DNA from: Massilia sp. NR 4-1
GTDB lineage: Bacteria; Pseudomonadota; Gammaproteobacteria; Burkholderiales; Burkholderiaceae_D
Length of the DNA: 64,000 nt
Direction of reading: 5' to 3'
Assembly (NCBI RefSeq): GCF_001191005.1
Contig: NZ_CP012201.1
Coordinates: forward strand, 496,001 to 560,000
The notes under the pieces are model-generated. The model made no database searches. It had not been told where the DNA came from and was given only the letters and a program-made list of their open reading frames with translations. The position numbers and the translations under genes are program-made. Below, one piece after another: positions 8,719 through 17,811 of this stretch. Each line of letters begins with the position of its first letter. The first letter of the stretch is position 1.

Positions 8719-9723
8719 TCAGGCGCCTTCGCGATAGCCGCAGCTGTCGATATAGCCGTTGATGTCGGCCGCGAATTGGTTCAGCTCCCGGTTGTAATCG
8801 GGGTTGGCGCGCAGATCCTTGAAGAAGTAGTAGAAAGGAATCTGGTCCAGCAGATTGTTGAGGGCATAGTATTTATAGATATTCGCCACGCTGTTCAGGA
8901 TGAAGGCCTTGCCGTTGGCGTCGAAGATGCAGATATTCGGATCGATATTGTTGACCGCATCTTCCATCGGCAGCGAATTGTTGGTGGCCGGCTTCGGCAT
9001 CTCCTTGCCGCCCGGTCCCAGCAGATAGCTGAAGAAGGACGTCTGGGCGCCATGCCGGATCAGGGCGTATTCGGAGCTGCACAGGCGGGCGTTTGGCACG
9101 CCGGCGATGGAGGCCGCCACCAGTTCCTTGCGCCGCGCGTTTTCCTCCGTCTTCAGGATGGCGGTGTTGAAGGCATCGATGGCACTGGCCTCGTCCGGCG
9201 TGCCGGCCAGGATGCGGGTGTAGGCGCCGTCGGAAAACTTCAGCAGATCGTGCATATCGTAGTCGCCGGTGTAGAAGACGGCCTTGCTGGCGGCGGTGCG
9301 CGCGGCCGCCAGGTCCACTTTCTTGAAGCTGTTCTTGCCGTCGATCGACCACAGGCCGCCCAGGCTGCCGTCGGGATTCGGATAGCCCACCAGGCCTTTC
9401 AGGCTGAGGTAGTCGCTATCGGCCAGATTCGCATAGCTTTTGCTGCCATCGGGTTTCTGCTTGATCGACTTGTCCAGAATCTTGTGGCCTTTGCAGGGAT
9501 TGTTCTGCGCCAGGCGGGTTAGCGTGTGCTCGCCCGCCGTGCGGAAGGAAATCGAGTAGTGCGAACGGCTGCATACCTCGCGGATGGCCGCAGCATCGCG
9601 GGCGCGCACGAAGAAGGCTGCTGCAATTGCTGCATTATCGCTTTCCGCGATGGCGCCTCTGGGCGCGCCATAGCGTTCGGCCATCATCGCCTTGACCCGG
9701 GTTTTCATCTGTTGGATGGACAT
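8719..9723 (-). CDS. Possible edema-factor/ExoY-like nucleotidyl cyclase (effector-like), otherwise unknown
   Basis: A 334-residue protein without a signal peptide or membrane helix. It carries SFRTAGEHTLTRLAQ, then K78-G-x5-K85-S, and later a G-D154-Y-D156-M-H-D motif. In anthrax edema factor and Pseudomonas ExoY a similar order occurs: a R-P-V helix, KG-x5-KS with the two lysines seven residues apart, and a DYD motif that binds catalytic metal. The same lysine spacing and the DxD motif are present here, followed by NNSLPMED and a DANGKAFILNS strand. I infer a remote member of that toxin-type cyclase fold, not confirmed. The start at 9723 has AGGAG six bases upstream; longer in-frame starts lack a ribosome site. 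It stands alone, with no immunity or secretion gene beside it. Confidence 0.45.
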   Translation of the reverse strand: MSIQQMKTRVKAMMAERYGAPRGAIAESDNAAIAAAFFVRARDAAAIREVCSRSHYSISFRTAGEHTLTRLAQNNPCKGHKILDKSIKQKPDGSKSYANLADSDYLSLKGLVGYPNPDGSLGGLWSIDGKNSFKKVDLAAARTAASKAVFYTGDYDMHDLLKFSDGAYTRILAGTPDEASAIDAFNTAILKTEENARRKELVAASIAGVPNARLCSSEYALIRHGAQTSFFSYLLGPGGKEMPKPATNNSLPMEDAVNNIDPNICIFDANGKAFILNSVANIYKYYALNNLLDQIPFYYFFKDLRANPDYNRELNQFAADINGYIDSCGYREGA

Positions 9724-9877
9724 GGTGCACTCCTTTGCTGTGCCTACTCTGCTCAGTTTTCGGCGACCCTGTGCTGTTTCTTTCAGCACTTCGATGCTCG
9801 CACGCCGCCACCCGTCAAATATGGCCATATCTGACCTAGTTCTTAAGGCGTAGTCGGGTTACTTCCAGAGCAAAAGC

Positions 9878-9891
9878 TTGATCCAGATCAT
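9878..9891 (+). promoter_or_regulatory. FNR/DNR-type box upstream of nosZ
   Basis: TTGATCCAGATCAT matches the TTGAT-N4-ATCAA half-site pattern at 9 of 10 defined positions. It lies 107 bases upstream of the nosZ start. Such sites bind FNR, or NO-responsive DNR/NNR proteins, and activate denitrification genes under low oxygen. Neither regulator gene is in the window. Confidence 0.7.
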
Positions 9892-9998
9892 TTGTTTTTC
9901 GAAGGGTGGCGACCACAATACCGCCGTCGATGGGGTGGTCCGCATTGCAGCTGCACCATCCCTTGAATCGGCATTTCCAGAAACAAGGGAGAAGAAAA

Positions 9999-11936
9999 AT
10001 GAGCAGCAGGGATGATAAGCAAAACGCCGAAGAGGGCATCCTGACCGGACGCCGTGGTTTCCTCGGTAAGAGCGCGGCCTTGGGTTTGGCCGGTGTTTCC
10101 ATGGGGCTGGTGGCGTGCAAGGATAACGGCGCCAACGCAGCGAAACCGGCCGCCGGCGCGGCGCCCGCGGCCAAAGGCGGCGGCGCGCACAGCATTGAAG
10201 TTCCGCCGGGCCAGCTGGACGAGTACTATTCCTTCATCAGTGCCGGCCACGCCGGCGAAGCGCGCATTATCGGCATGCCTTCGGGCCGTACGCTGAAGCG
10301 CATTCCGGTGTTTAACACCGACTGCATGGTCGGCTGGGGCATCACCAACGAATCCAAAGCCATTCTGGGCACCAAGGCCGACGGTTCGCTGAAATACACC
10401 ACCGGCGACACCCACCACGTCCACGGCAGCTACAAGGACGGCACCTATGACGGCCGCTGGCTGTTCATCAACGACAAACTGCATGGCCGTCTGGCGCGTA
10501 TCCGCATGGACATCATGGAGTGCGACAAGATCACCGAGATTCCGAATATTCAGGGCTTCCACGGCCTGTTCCCGGACAAGCGCGACCCGGTCGATGAAAA
10601 GATCAACTACACCACCCGCGTATTCTGCGGCGCCGAATTCCATATCCCGTTCGGTAACGACGGCAAGGACGTCAACGATCCCACCAAATGGGGCACCCTG
10701 TTCACCTGCGTGAACGCGGAAACCATGGAAGTGAAGTGGCAGTGCCGCGTGGACGGCAATATGGACCTGGTGGCCACCACCTACGACGGCAAGTTCGCCG
10801 CTTCCAACCAGTACAACACCGAAAACGGCTACGACCTGGCCGGCATGATGTCGGCCGAGCGCGACGCCTGCGCCTTCTTCCACATCGAGCGTATCGAGAA
10901 AGCCGTCAAGGAAGGCAAGTTCACCACCATCGGCACCTCCAAAGTGCCTGTGGTCGATGGCCGCGCCGCTTCCAATCCGGATCCGAAAACCGCGCTGGTG
11001 TGCTACGTGCCAGTGGCGAAGAACCCGCACGGCGTGAACGCCAGCCCGGACGGCAAATACTTCGTCTGCTCCGGCAAGCTGTCGCCAACCACCACCGTGA
11101 TCCAGCTGGACCTGGTCGCCAAGTGGTTCAATGGTGAGCTGAAAGAGCCGCGCGATGCCGTGGTGGCCGAGCCTGAAGTGGGCCTGGGCCCGCTGCACAC
11201 CGCCTTCGACGGCCGAGGCAACGCCTACACCTCGCTGTTCCTGGACAGCCAGTGCGTGAAATGGAATGTGGATGCCGCCATCGCCCAGTACAAGGGCGAC
11301 AAAGCGGTCAAGGTCGTGCTGGAAAAAATGGACGTGCATTACCAGCCAGGCCACCTGTATTCCTCCATGGGTGAAACCAAGGAAGCCGACGGCAAGCTGC
11401 TCAACTCGGGCAACAAGTTCTCGAAAGACCGCTTCCTGCCGGTTGGCCCGCTGCACGTGGAAACCGAGCAGCTGATCGACATCAGCGGCGAGAAACTGCG
11501 CCTGCTGGCCGACCACACCGCTTATTCCGAGCCGCACGACGGCATCATCGTGCGCCGCGATATCGTGAAAACCGTCCAGGTGCAGAGCATGGACGACTTC
11601 CCGAACGCGGTGAAACCGGAAACCGCCGGCATCACCCGCCAGGGCAATAAGGTGCATGTGCGCCTGATGTCCCAGGCGCCGTCCTACAGCATGCCTGAGA
11701 TCAAGGTGAAGAAGGGCGACGAAGTCACGATTACCCTGACCAACCATGACAAGGTGGAAGACCTGACCCACGGTTGCGCCATCCCGACCTACAACATCAA
11801 CTTCATCGTCAACCCGCAGGCAACCAAGTCGGTTACCTTCAAGGCCGATCACGCTGGTGTGTTCTGGATGTATTGCACCCACTTCTGCCACGCTTTGCAC
11901 CTTGAAATGCGCAGCCGCTTCGTCGTTGAAGCTTAA
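9999..11936 (+). CDS. nosZ: Nitrous oxide reductase, clade I (Tat-exported)
   Basis: A 645-residue copper enzyme that reduces N2O to N2 in the periplasm, the last step of denitrification. The N-terminus carries a twin-arginine signal, GRRGFLGKSAALGLAG (residues 17-32), which marks clade I enzymes. The seven-bladed propeller holds the CuZ-site histidines (for example DTHHVHGS and the GLGPLHTAFD region). The C-terminal cupredoxin domain carries CuA ligands in C626-x3-C630-x3-H634-x2-M637. The ATG at 9999 has a purine-rich AAGGGAGAAG ribosome site; the upstream in-frame codons would bury the Tat signal. An FNR-type box precedes it, and a strong hairpin follows the stop before nosR. Here nosZ comes first, ahead of nosR, rather than after it as in Pseudomonas. 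Confidence 0.97.
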   Translation: MSSRDDKQNAEEGILTGRRGFLGKSAALGLAGVSMGLVACKDNGANAAKPAAGAAPAAKGGGAHSIEVPPGQLDEYYSFISAGHAGEARIIGMPSGRTLKRIPVFNTDCMVGWGITNESKAILGTKADGSLKYTTGDTHHVHGSYKDGTYDGRWLFINDKLHGRLARIRMDIMECDKITEIPNIQGFHGLFPDKRDPVDEKINYTTRVFCGAEFHIPFGNDGKDVNDPTKWGTLFTCVNAETMEVKWQCRVDGNMDLVATTYDGKFAASNQYNTENGYDLAGMMSAERDACAFFHIERIEKAVKEGKFTTIGTSKVPVVDGRAASNPDPKTALVCYVPVAKNPHGVNASPDGKYFVCSGKLSPTTTVIQLDLVAKWFNGELKEPRDAVVAEPEVGLGPLHTAFDGRGNAYTSLFLDSQCVKWNVDAAIAQYKGDKAVKVVLEKMDVHYQPGHLYSSMGETKEADGKLLNSGNKFSKDRFLPVGPLHVETEQLIDISGEKLRLLADHTAYSEPHDGIIVRRDIVKTVQVQSMDDFPNAVKPETAGITRQGNKVHVRLMSQAPSYSMPEIKVKKGDEVTITLTNHDKVEDLTHGCAIPTYNINFIVNPQATKSVTFKADHAGVFWMYCTHFCHALHLEMRSRFVVEA

Positions 11937-11943
11937 GTAAGCC

Positions 11944-11972
11944 AGCCGCGCGCTCCGGCGCGCGGCTGTTTT
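11944..11972 (+). terminator. Terminator-like hairpin between nosZ and nosR
   Basis: Eight bases after the nosZ stop, AGCCGCGCGC (11944-11953) pairs perfectly with GCGCGCGGCT (11958-11967) over a TCCG loop, followed by GTTTTG. It should stop or slow much transcription after nosZ and could also protect the 3' end of a nosZ-only mRNA, so nosZ would be made in excess over the downstream accessory proteins. Confidence 0.75.
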
Positions 11973-11985
11973 GTATCGCCATCCT

Positions 11986-14205
11986 ATGAAACCGATCAAA
12001 CCAAGCCGCACGGCATGGCAGCAGACGCTAGCCTTGCTGTCGCTGGTGCTCGCCCTTATCATCCTGCTGCTGCCGCAGCCGGGCCGCGCCGCCACCTACG
12101 AAGCCGAACTTCCCGAACAACTGATGCATGGCCCCGATCTGTGCGGCTTTGCTCCCTGCCGCGACGTGATGCCGCAGGCCACCCGATTCTCGCATCGCAA
12201 AGGCTCGCCCACCTATGTGGAAGCCTTTGGCCCAGGCAAGGACGGCAAGGAAGAAATCGTCGGCTATGTCTTCCTCTCCACCGACGTGGTGGACATTCCC
12301 GCTTACTCCGGCAAACCGGTCGTCACCCTGATCGGCATGGACAAGAAGGGCATCATCAGCGGCGTACGCGTGCTGAAACACTCCGAGCCGATTCTGCTGG
12401 CCGGCATTCCCGAGTCCGTGCTGCTGGACTTCGTCAAGCAGTACGTGGGCAAGAGCGGCGACGCCAAGCTGGAAATCGGCCATGGCGGCTCCGCCGCCGG
12501 CGCCGGTCTGGACGCCATCAGCGGCGCCACCGTCACCGCCATCGCCGAGAACCAGGTCATTTCGCGCAGCGCCTACGAGATCGGCCGCCAGGTCGGCATC
12601 TTCACCGTGGAAGCGCGGCCGCCGGCCCGCTTCACGGGCGTCGACGAGCGCCTGAACTGGGAGCAGCTGGCTGCCGAAGGCAGCATCCAGCATATGGTGG
12701 TGAAAGCCTCCGAAGTGGGCGGCGACAATAGCGCCGGTCCCTACATCGACCTGTATTTCGGCTACCTGAATACGCCGACCATCGGCAAGAGCATCCTCGG
12801 CGAGCAGGGTTACCGCCGTCTGATGGAAGACCTGAAGCCGACCGATCACGCGTTGTTCATCATCGCCAAGGGCCAGGCCTCGTTCAAGGGCTCGGGCTTT
12901 GTGCGCGGCGGCATCTACGACCGCATCCAGGTGCGCCAGGACGCGCTGAGCTTCACCTTCCGCGACACCGACTATCTTAATCTCTACCGCCTGGTGCCCG
13001 GCGATACGCCGGAATTCAAGGAATCGGCCATCTTTATCGTGCGCTCGGAGCAGTTCAATCCGGCCTGGCCCTGGCAGCTGGCTCTGCTGGCCAACAAGCA
13101 GGATAACAAGACCGGCCAGCGCAGCTTCGTCCACTTCGACCAGGAATACTGGCTGCCCGCACGCTACCTGGAAGGCGGCCATCCCAAGGTCGTGAAACCG
13201 GAAGCGCTGTGGAAGGGCATCTGGTCCAGCCGCATTCCCGAGATCGTGCTGTTCGTGGCCCTGCTGGCCGCAACGGTGGCGCTGTATTCGCAACGCGACC
13301 GCCTGGTGCGTATGTCGAACCGCAAGAGCAAACCGTGGATCAGCCGTCCGCGCACCTTCCTGTGGATCGCCAGCGTCGGCTTCTTTGGCTTCTATCTGAA
13401 GGCCCAGCCCAGCATCACCCAGGTCATGACCTGGTTCCACTCCCTGCTGAATCAGTGGAAGTGGGAACTGTTCCTGTCCGATCCCTTCATCTTCATCTTC
13501 TGGTGGTTCATTATCGCCAGCGTGCTGTTGTGGGGCCGCGGCCTGTTCTGCGGCTGGCTGTGTCCTTTCGGCTCCCTGCAGCACCTGACGTTCAAGCTGG
13601 GAGAGATCATCGGCCTGAAACGCTACCAGCGCCTGCTGCCGAAAGCCCTGCACGACAAGCTGCGCTGGGTCAAATACGGCGTGTTCGCGGTACTGGTGGG
13701 CGTGTCGCTGTACTCGATGGAGCTGGCCGAGCACCTGGCCGAGATCGAGCCGTTCAAGACCACCTTCCTGGTCGGCGTGTGGAACCGCACCTGGCCGTTC
13801 TGGGTCTTCATCGGTGCGATCATGGGCCTGTCCCTGATCAGCGAGCGGCCCTACTGCAAGTACATCTGCCCGCTGGGCGCCGGCCTTGCCATTCCCGGCC
13901 GCTTCCGCCTGTTCGGCCTGAAACGCAAGGCCGAATGCGAAACCTGCCATGCCTGCGCCTCCGGCTGCGGCTCGCACGCCATCGACGCCAAAGGCAAGAT
14001 CGACCAGATGGAATGCCTGCTCTGCCTCGATTGCATGGTGATGTATTACGACGACCACGCCTGCCCGCCGCTGGTCAAGGAACGCAAGCGCCGCAGCAAC
14101 GCCGGCGAAGCGCTGACCCGCATCGGCGCCGATGGCTACTTCATCTCGCTGGACAGCCTGCGCGGCACCCTGAAATCCGCCAAGGCGGACAAGGAGTCCG
14201 CATGA
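11986..14205 (+). CDS. nosR: NosR, membrane flavo-iron-sulfur protein for N2O reduction
   Basis: A 739-residue membrane protein needed for nosZ expression and for electron supply to NosZ. A signal/anchor helix (~15-33) precedes a periplasmic FMN-binding domain with the flavinylation motif D176-AISGAT182, the sequence ApbE proteins modify. Several membrane helices follow from about residue 415, with the paired CGWLCPFG and CKYICPLGAG motifs, and then a cytoplasmic ferredoxin-like region with CETCHACASGC and CLLCLDC clusters. The ATG at 11986 places the hydrophobic segment near the N-terminus; an ATG five codons earlier is possible. The stop overlaps the nosD start (ATGA). The ApbE gene lies further down the locus. 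Confidence 0.95.
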   Translation: MKPIKPSRTAWQQTLALLSLVLALIILLLPQPGRAATYEAELPEQLMHGPDLCGFAPCRDVMPQATRFSHRKGSPTYVEAFGPGKDGKEEIVGYVFLSTDVVDIPAYSGKPVVTLIGMDKKGIISGVRVLKHSEPILLAGIPESVLLDFVKQYVGKSGDAKLEIGHGGSAAGAGLDAISGATVTAIAENQVISRSAYEIGRQVGIFTVEARPPARFTGVDERLNWEQLAAEGSIQHMVVKASEVGGDNSAGPYIDLYFGYLNTPTIGKSILGEQGYRRLMEDLKPTDHALFIIAKGQASFKGSGFVRGGIYDRIQVRQDALSFTFRDTDYLNLYRLVPGDTPEFKESAIFIVRSEQFNPAWPWQLALLANKQDNKTGQRSFVHFDQEYWLPARYLEGGHPKVVKPEALWKGIWSSRIPEIVLFVALLAATVALYSQRDRLVRMSNRKSKPWISRPRTFLWIASVGFFGFYLKAQPSITQVMTWFHSLLNQWKWELFLSDPFIFIFWWFIIASVLLWGRGLFCGWLCPFGSLQHLTFKLGEIIGLKRYQRLLPKALHDKLRWVKYGVFAVLVGVSLYSMELAEHLAEIEPFKTTFLVGVWNRTWPFWVFIGAIMGLSLISERPYCKYICPLGAGLAIPGRFRLFGLKRKAECETCHACASGCGSHAIDAKGKIDQMECLLCLDCMVMYYDDHACPPLVKERKRRSNAGEALTRIGADGYFISLDSLRGTLKSAKADKESA

Positions 14206-15497
14206 AAGAACCTGGCTTAATACGCGCCGGGAAGGGCGCCGCCGCGGCGGCGCTGTCGATCGCCGTCCTGCTGGCCGGCATCGGCAGCGCGGCGGCGGCC
14301 ACCCTGGTGGTCAAACCCGGCATGTCCATCGCGGAGGCGGTGCAGCGCGCCCATTCGGGCGATACGGTGGTGGTGGAACGCGGCATGTACCGCGAGAATC
14401 TGTTGCTGGACAAACCCATCACCCTGCAAGGCAAGGACAAGCCCACCATCAGCGGCGGCGGCAAGGGCGACGTGATCCGCATCACCGCCAGCGGCGTCAC
14501 GCTGCAAGGGCTGATCGTGCGCGACAGCGGCATCGACCAGGGCAAGCAGAACTCCGGTGTCTACGTGGTGCCGGGCGCGCACCGCTTTACCATCGCCGAC
14601 TGCGACATCATCTACACCCTGTTCGGCATCTGGCTGGAGCAGTCCGACGATTCCAAGGTGCTGCGCAACCTGATCGTCGGCCGGCGCGACCTGATGTCCG
14701 TCCATCGCGGCAACGGCATCCAGGTGTACAACACGCGCCGCTCCGAGATCATCGACAACCAGGTCAGCTACACGCGCGACGGCATTTATGTGGATGTCTC
14801 CTCGCATGCCGTGTTCCGGGGTAACCGCATTCACCACGTGCGCTACGGCACCCACTATATGAACACTCACCATAGCCTGTGGGAGAACAACGAGTCCTAC
14901 CTGAACCGGGGCGGCCTGGCCCTGATGGAAGTGCGTGACCTGATCGTGCGCAACAACAAGGCCTGGGGTAATGAGGATCACGGCATCATGCTGCGCACTA
15001 TCCAGGACTCGGTGGTGGAAAACAATGTGGTGGCCGCCAACGACCGCGGCTTCTTCATCTACGACGCCGAATTCAACGTCCTGCGCAATAACCTGGTGAT
15101 GCGCAACCGCACCGGCGTCCACCTGTCGGCCGGTTCGTCGAACAATGAGGTGGGTGGCAACGACTTTATCGGCAACGAGGAACAAGTCAAATTCGTCGCA
15201 TCGCGCGACGTGGAATGGGGCCGCAAATCGGGCAATTACTGGAGCAACTACAGCGGCTGGGACCAGGACGGCGACAAGGTCGGCGACATTCCCTATGAAG
15301 CCAACGACCTGGTGGACCGCCTGAACTGGCAGTACCCGCTGATGAAGCTCCTGCTTTCCAGCCCATCGCTGCAGACCCTGCGTTTCGTGGCGCGCCAGTT
15401 CCCCGTGCTGCGCGCGCCCAGCGTGATCGACCGTCATCCGCGCACGCGCCCCCTGAACCCGAATTGGAAAAAATGGAATGACTTATCCCCCCATTGA
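14202..15497 (+). CDS. nosD: NosD, periplasmic beta-helix protein for CuZ maturation
   Basis: A 431-residue exported protein. A signal peptide of ~33 residues ends in a SAAAA stretch. The rest is a right-handed beta-helix of the CASH type, with repeating N-x-(IV) turns such as VLRNLIVG, IIDNQVSY, VFRGNRIHH, IVRNNKAWG and VVENNVVA. In the nos system NosD works with the NosFY ABC transporter to deliver sulfur, and with NosL copper, to apo-NosZ. The ATG overlaps the nosR stop by 4 bases, and the 3' end overlaps nosF by 20 bases, so translation along nosRDFYL is coupled. Longer upstream readings of this frame lie inside nosR and are not real. Confidence 0.95.
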   Translation: MKEPGLIRAGKGAAAAALSIAVLLAGIGSAAAATLVVKPGMSIAEAVQRAHSGDTVVVERGMYRENLLLDKPITLQGKDKPTISGGGKGDVIRITASGVTLQGLIVRDSGIDQGKQNSGVYVVPGAHRFTIADCDIIYTLFGIWLEQSDDSKVLRNLIVGRRDLMSVHRGNGIQVYNTRRSEIIDNQVSYTRDGIYVDVSSHAVFRGNRIHHVRYGTHYMNTHHSLWENNESYLNRGGLALMEVRDLIVRNNKAWGNEDHGIMLRTIQDSVVENNVVAANDRGFFIYDAEFNVLRNNLVMRNRTGVHLSAGSSNNEVGGNDFIGNEEQVKFVASRDVEWGRKSGNYWSNYSGWDQDGDKVGDIPYEANDLVDRLNWQYPLMKLLLSSPSLQTLRFVARQFPVLRAPSVIDRHPRTRPLNPNWKKWNDLSPH

Positions 15498-16401
15498 ACT
15501 GAAGAGCGTGAGCAAGCAGTTCGGCGCCCTGCAGGCGCTGAAGGAAGTCTCGCTCAACGTGAACAAGGGCGAAATGGTTGGCCTGATCGGCCATAACGGC
15601 GCCGGCAAAAGCACGCTGTTCAAGCTGATGCTGGGACTGATCCCGGCCAGCTCCGGCAGCATCCGCGTGCATGGCGCCGACACGTCCGGCCCCGGCTTCC
15701 GCCAGGCGCGCCGCCGCATCGGCTACCTGCCCGAGAGCTTCGTCACCTACGACAATTTGAGCGGTCTGGAAGTGCTGCAACTGTTCGCCGACCTGAAAAA
15801 GGTGCCGCGTTCGGCCTGTGCCGGCACGCTGGAACTGGTCGGCTTGCAGCACGCCGCCGGCCGCCGCGTGGGCACCTACTCGAAAGGCATGCGCCAGCGC
15901 CTCGGCTTTGCGCAAGCCTTGCTGGGCGAGCCGGACCTGCTTTTCCTCGACGAACCGACCAACGGCCTCGATCCGGAAGGCATCGCCGATTTCTACGCCA
16001 CGCTACGCAAGGTGAAAGCGCGCGGCGCGACCATCGTCATCACCTCGCACATCCTGGCCGAGATCCAGCAGCGCGTGGACCGTCTGTTCATCATGAAGTC
16101 GGGCCAGCTGGCCGCGCAAGGCACGCTGGACGAGCTGCGCGCCGGCATGTCGCTGCCGCTGCTGATGGAGGCGGCCATGGCCGATCAGGAGGCAGTGAGC
16201 GCAGGCCTGCAGGCGCTGCATGGCGTGCCTGGCGTGAAAGCCAGCGCCGACGGCGGCAAGCTGACGGTCAGCTGCGAGCGCGAACGCAAGATGGCGGTGC
16301 TGTCGGCCTTGTCGGCCAAAGCGCTCGACATCGTGATTCACGAACCGACGCTGGAAGAATTGTTCCTTGGTTATGGAGGCGCCCATGTCCGCGCGCATTG
16401 A
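15478..16401 (+). CDS. nosF: NosF, ABC transporter ATPase for NosZ maturation
   Basis: A 307-residue cytoplasmic ATPase with Walker A GHNGAGKST (residues ~40-48), signature YSKGMRQRL, Walker B LLFLDEP and an H-loop TSH. The C-terminal ~85 residues form the extra domain common to NosF and CcmA-like proteins. It energises NosY and interacts with NosD to provide sulfur for the CuZ centre. It starts inside the end of nosD and overlaps nosY by 17 bases. Confidence 0.95.
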   Translation: MTYPPIELKSVSKQFGALQALKEVSLNVNKGEMVGLIGHNGAGKSTLFKLMLGLIPASSGSIRVHGADTSGPGFRQARRRIGYLPESFVTYDNLSGLEVLQLFADLKKVPRSACAGTLELVGLQHAAGRRVGTYSKGMRQRLGFAQALLGEPDLLFLDEPTNGLDPEGIADFYATLRKVKARGATIVITSHILAEIQQRVDRLFIMKSGQLAAQGTLDELRAGMSLPLLMEAAMADQEAVSAGLQALHGVPGVKASADGGKLTVSCERERKMAVLSALSAKALDIVIHEPTLEELFLGYGGAHVRAH

Positions 16402-17209
16402 ATGGACCCAAGTCCGCGTGATCGCGGCCAAAGAATGGCGCGACCGCATCCGCAACCGCTGGGTGCTGGCGGTGGCCGTACTGTTTGCCATGTTCGCGCT
16501 GGCGATCGCCTTGTTCGGCACGGCCCAGCAGGGCGAAGTCGGCTTCCACGGCATCGAATCGACCGTGGCCAGCCTGGTCAGCCTGGTGATCTATCTGGTA
16601 CCGCTGATCGCCCTGATCCTCGGCTATGACGCCATCGTCGGTGAGAAGGAGAGGGGAGCGCTGGAGCTGCTGCTGTCCATGCCGATCACGCGGCTGGAAA
16701 TCCTGCTCGGCAAATACCTCGGCCTGGCGGCGGCGCTGGCCAGTTCCACCGTGCTCGGTTTCGGCGCGGGCCTGCTGCCGCTGGCGGCGCAGCTCAGCCC
16801 CAATGACGCTTACCACTACGCCGGCTTTGTGCTGAGCGCCATCCTGATGGGCATGGCCTTCCTCAGCATCTCGATGCTGGTATCGGTGCTCTCCAGCGAT
16901 CGCGTGCGCGCCAGCGGCGCGGCGGTCGGCCTGTGGTTCTTCTTTGTGCTGATCTTCGATCTGGTGCTGATGGGCGCCCTGGTATTGAGCCAGGGCAGTC
17001 TGGGCAACGCGGTCTTCGCTGGGATTCTGATGCTGAATCCGGCCGACATCTTCCGCCTGCTGAACATCTTCAGCTCCGAACAGGTTCAGAACATGTATGG
17101 CCTGTCCACCGTGATGCCGGAGGGCCTTACCAATCCTGCGGTACTGATGGCCATCATGCTGGCCTGGATCGTACTGCCCTTTATCTTTGCAATCAGGAGA
17201 TTCCGATGA
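16385..17209 (+). CDS. nosY: NosY, ABC-2 permease for NosZ maturation
   Basis: A 274-residue membrane protein with about six helices, the partner of NosF. The segment GYDAIVGEKERGALELLLSMP is the ABC-2 coupling motif seen in NosY proteins. The ATG at 16385 was chosen because GGAGG lies five bases upstream; codons further upstream fall inside nosF. Its stop overlaps the nosL start. Confidence 0.94.
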   Translation: MSARIEWTQVRVIAAKEWRDRIRNRWVLAVAVLFAMFALAIALFGTAQQGEVGFHGIESTVASLVSLVIYLVPLIALILGYDAIVGEKERGALELLLSMPITRLEILLGKYLGLAAALASSTVLGFGAGLLPLAAQLSPNDAYHYAGFVLSAILMGMAFLSISMLVSVLSSDRVRASGAAVGLWFFFVLIFDLVLMGALVLSQGSLGNAVFAGILMLNPADIFRLLNIFSSEQVQNMYGLSTVMPEGLTNPAVLMAIMLAWIVLPFIFAIRRFR

Positions 17210-17718
17210 AATTAAGTATTCCAACCGTGCTGGCGGCCCTGCTGCTCACCGCATGCAGCCAGAGCGCGACCGACATCTCCGCCAAAGAGCCGGACGCCGG
17301 CGCCAGCTGCTCGCTGGACGGCATGGTGCTGAAAGACTTTCCCGGCTCGAAAGCCCAGGTGCGCTATGCCGACGGCAAGACCGACTATTACTGCGACGTG
17401 ATGGAGCTGTTCGGCACCGTCTTCGCACCGGAGCAGAAGCGCGTCGTGGGCGCGCTCTACGTGCAGGACATGGGCAAGGCCAATTGGGACCAGCCCAGCG
17501 GCAATTGGATCGATGCGCGCAAAGCCATCTACGTCCTGGGCAGCAAGAAGCACGGTTCCATGGGCCCGACCATCGTGCCTTTCGCCAACGCCAATGAAGC
17601 GCAAGCCTTCGCTGCCAAGGAAGGCGGCTCGGTGCTGAACTTCAGCGACGTCAAGCCGGACATGGTGAAGATGGGCGGCGGCGCCGCCCACGATTCAGGC
17701 ATGGGCGGGGGGCACTAA
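17206..17718 (+). CDS. nosL: NosL, copper-chaperone lipoprotein
   Basis: A 170-residue lipoprotein. The signal peptide ends in the lipobox LLTACS (Cys17), so it should be lipid-anchored on the periplasmic side. The mature part has the NosL pattern CSLDGMVLKDFPGSKAQV and YYCDVMELF, with Cys and Met residues that can hold Cu(I). NosL delivers copper to NosZ. The C-terminus is Met/His/Gly-rich (MGGGAAHDSGMGGGH), which could add a copper-binding tail. ATGA overlap with nosY; a clear hairpin follows the stop. Confidence 0.95.
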   Translation: MKLSIPTVLAALLLTACSQSATDISAKEPDAGASCSLDGMVLKDFPGSKAQVRYADGKTDYYCDVMELFGTVFAPEQKRVVGALYVQDMGKANWDQPSGNWIDARKAIYVLGSKKHGSMGPTIVPFANANEAQAFAAKEGGSVLNFSDVKPDMVKMGGGAAHDSGMGGGH

Positions 17719-17736
17719 GCCTGGCAAGAAATTCGG

Positions 17737-17762
17737 CGGCAGTTCTGAAAACTGCCGTCTTT
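17737..17762 (+). terminator. Terminator after nosL
   Basis: CGGCAGTT (17737-17744) and AACTGCCG (17750-17757) form an 8-bp perfect stem with a 5-base loop, followed by TCTTT. It closes the nosRDFYL transcript and suggests that the next gene has its own promoter. Confidence 0.7.
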
Positions 17763-17811
17763 CCGCTGTTCGCAGCATTTTTCCGTTTCTCAGACCTAGA
17801 AAGAGACTATT

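Noticed and set aside
9888..12095. Long minus-strand frame opposite nosZ (735 codons)
   Set aside because: nosZ on the plus strand is certain; the antisense frame has His/Val/Gly-rich low-information sequence.
12028..14058. Long minus-strand frame opposite nosR (676 codons)
   Set aside because: Same reason: a shadow of nosR with no recognisable protein features.
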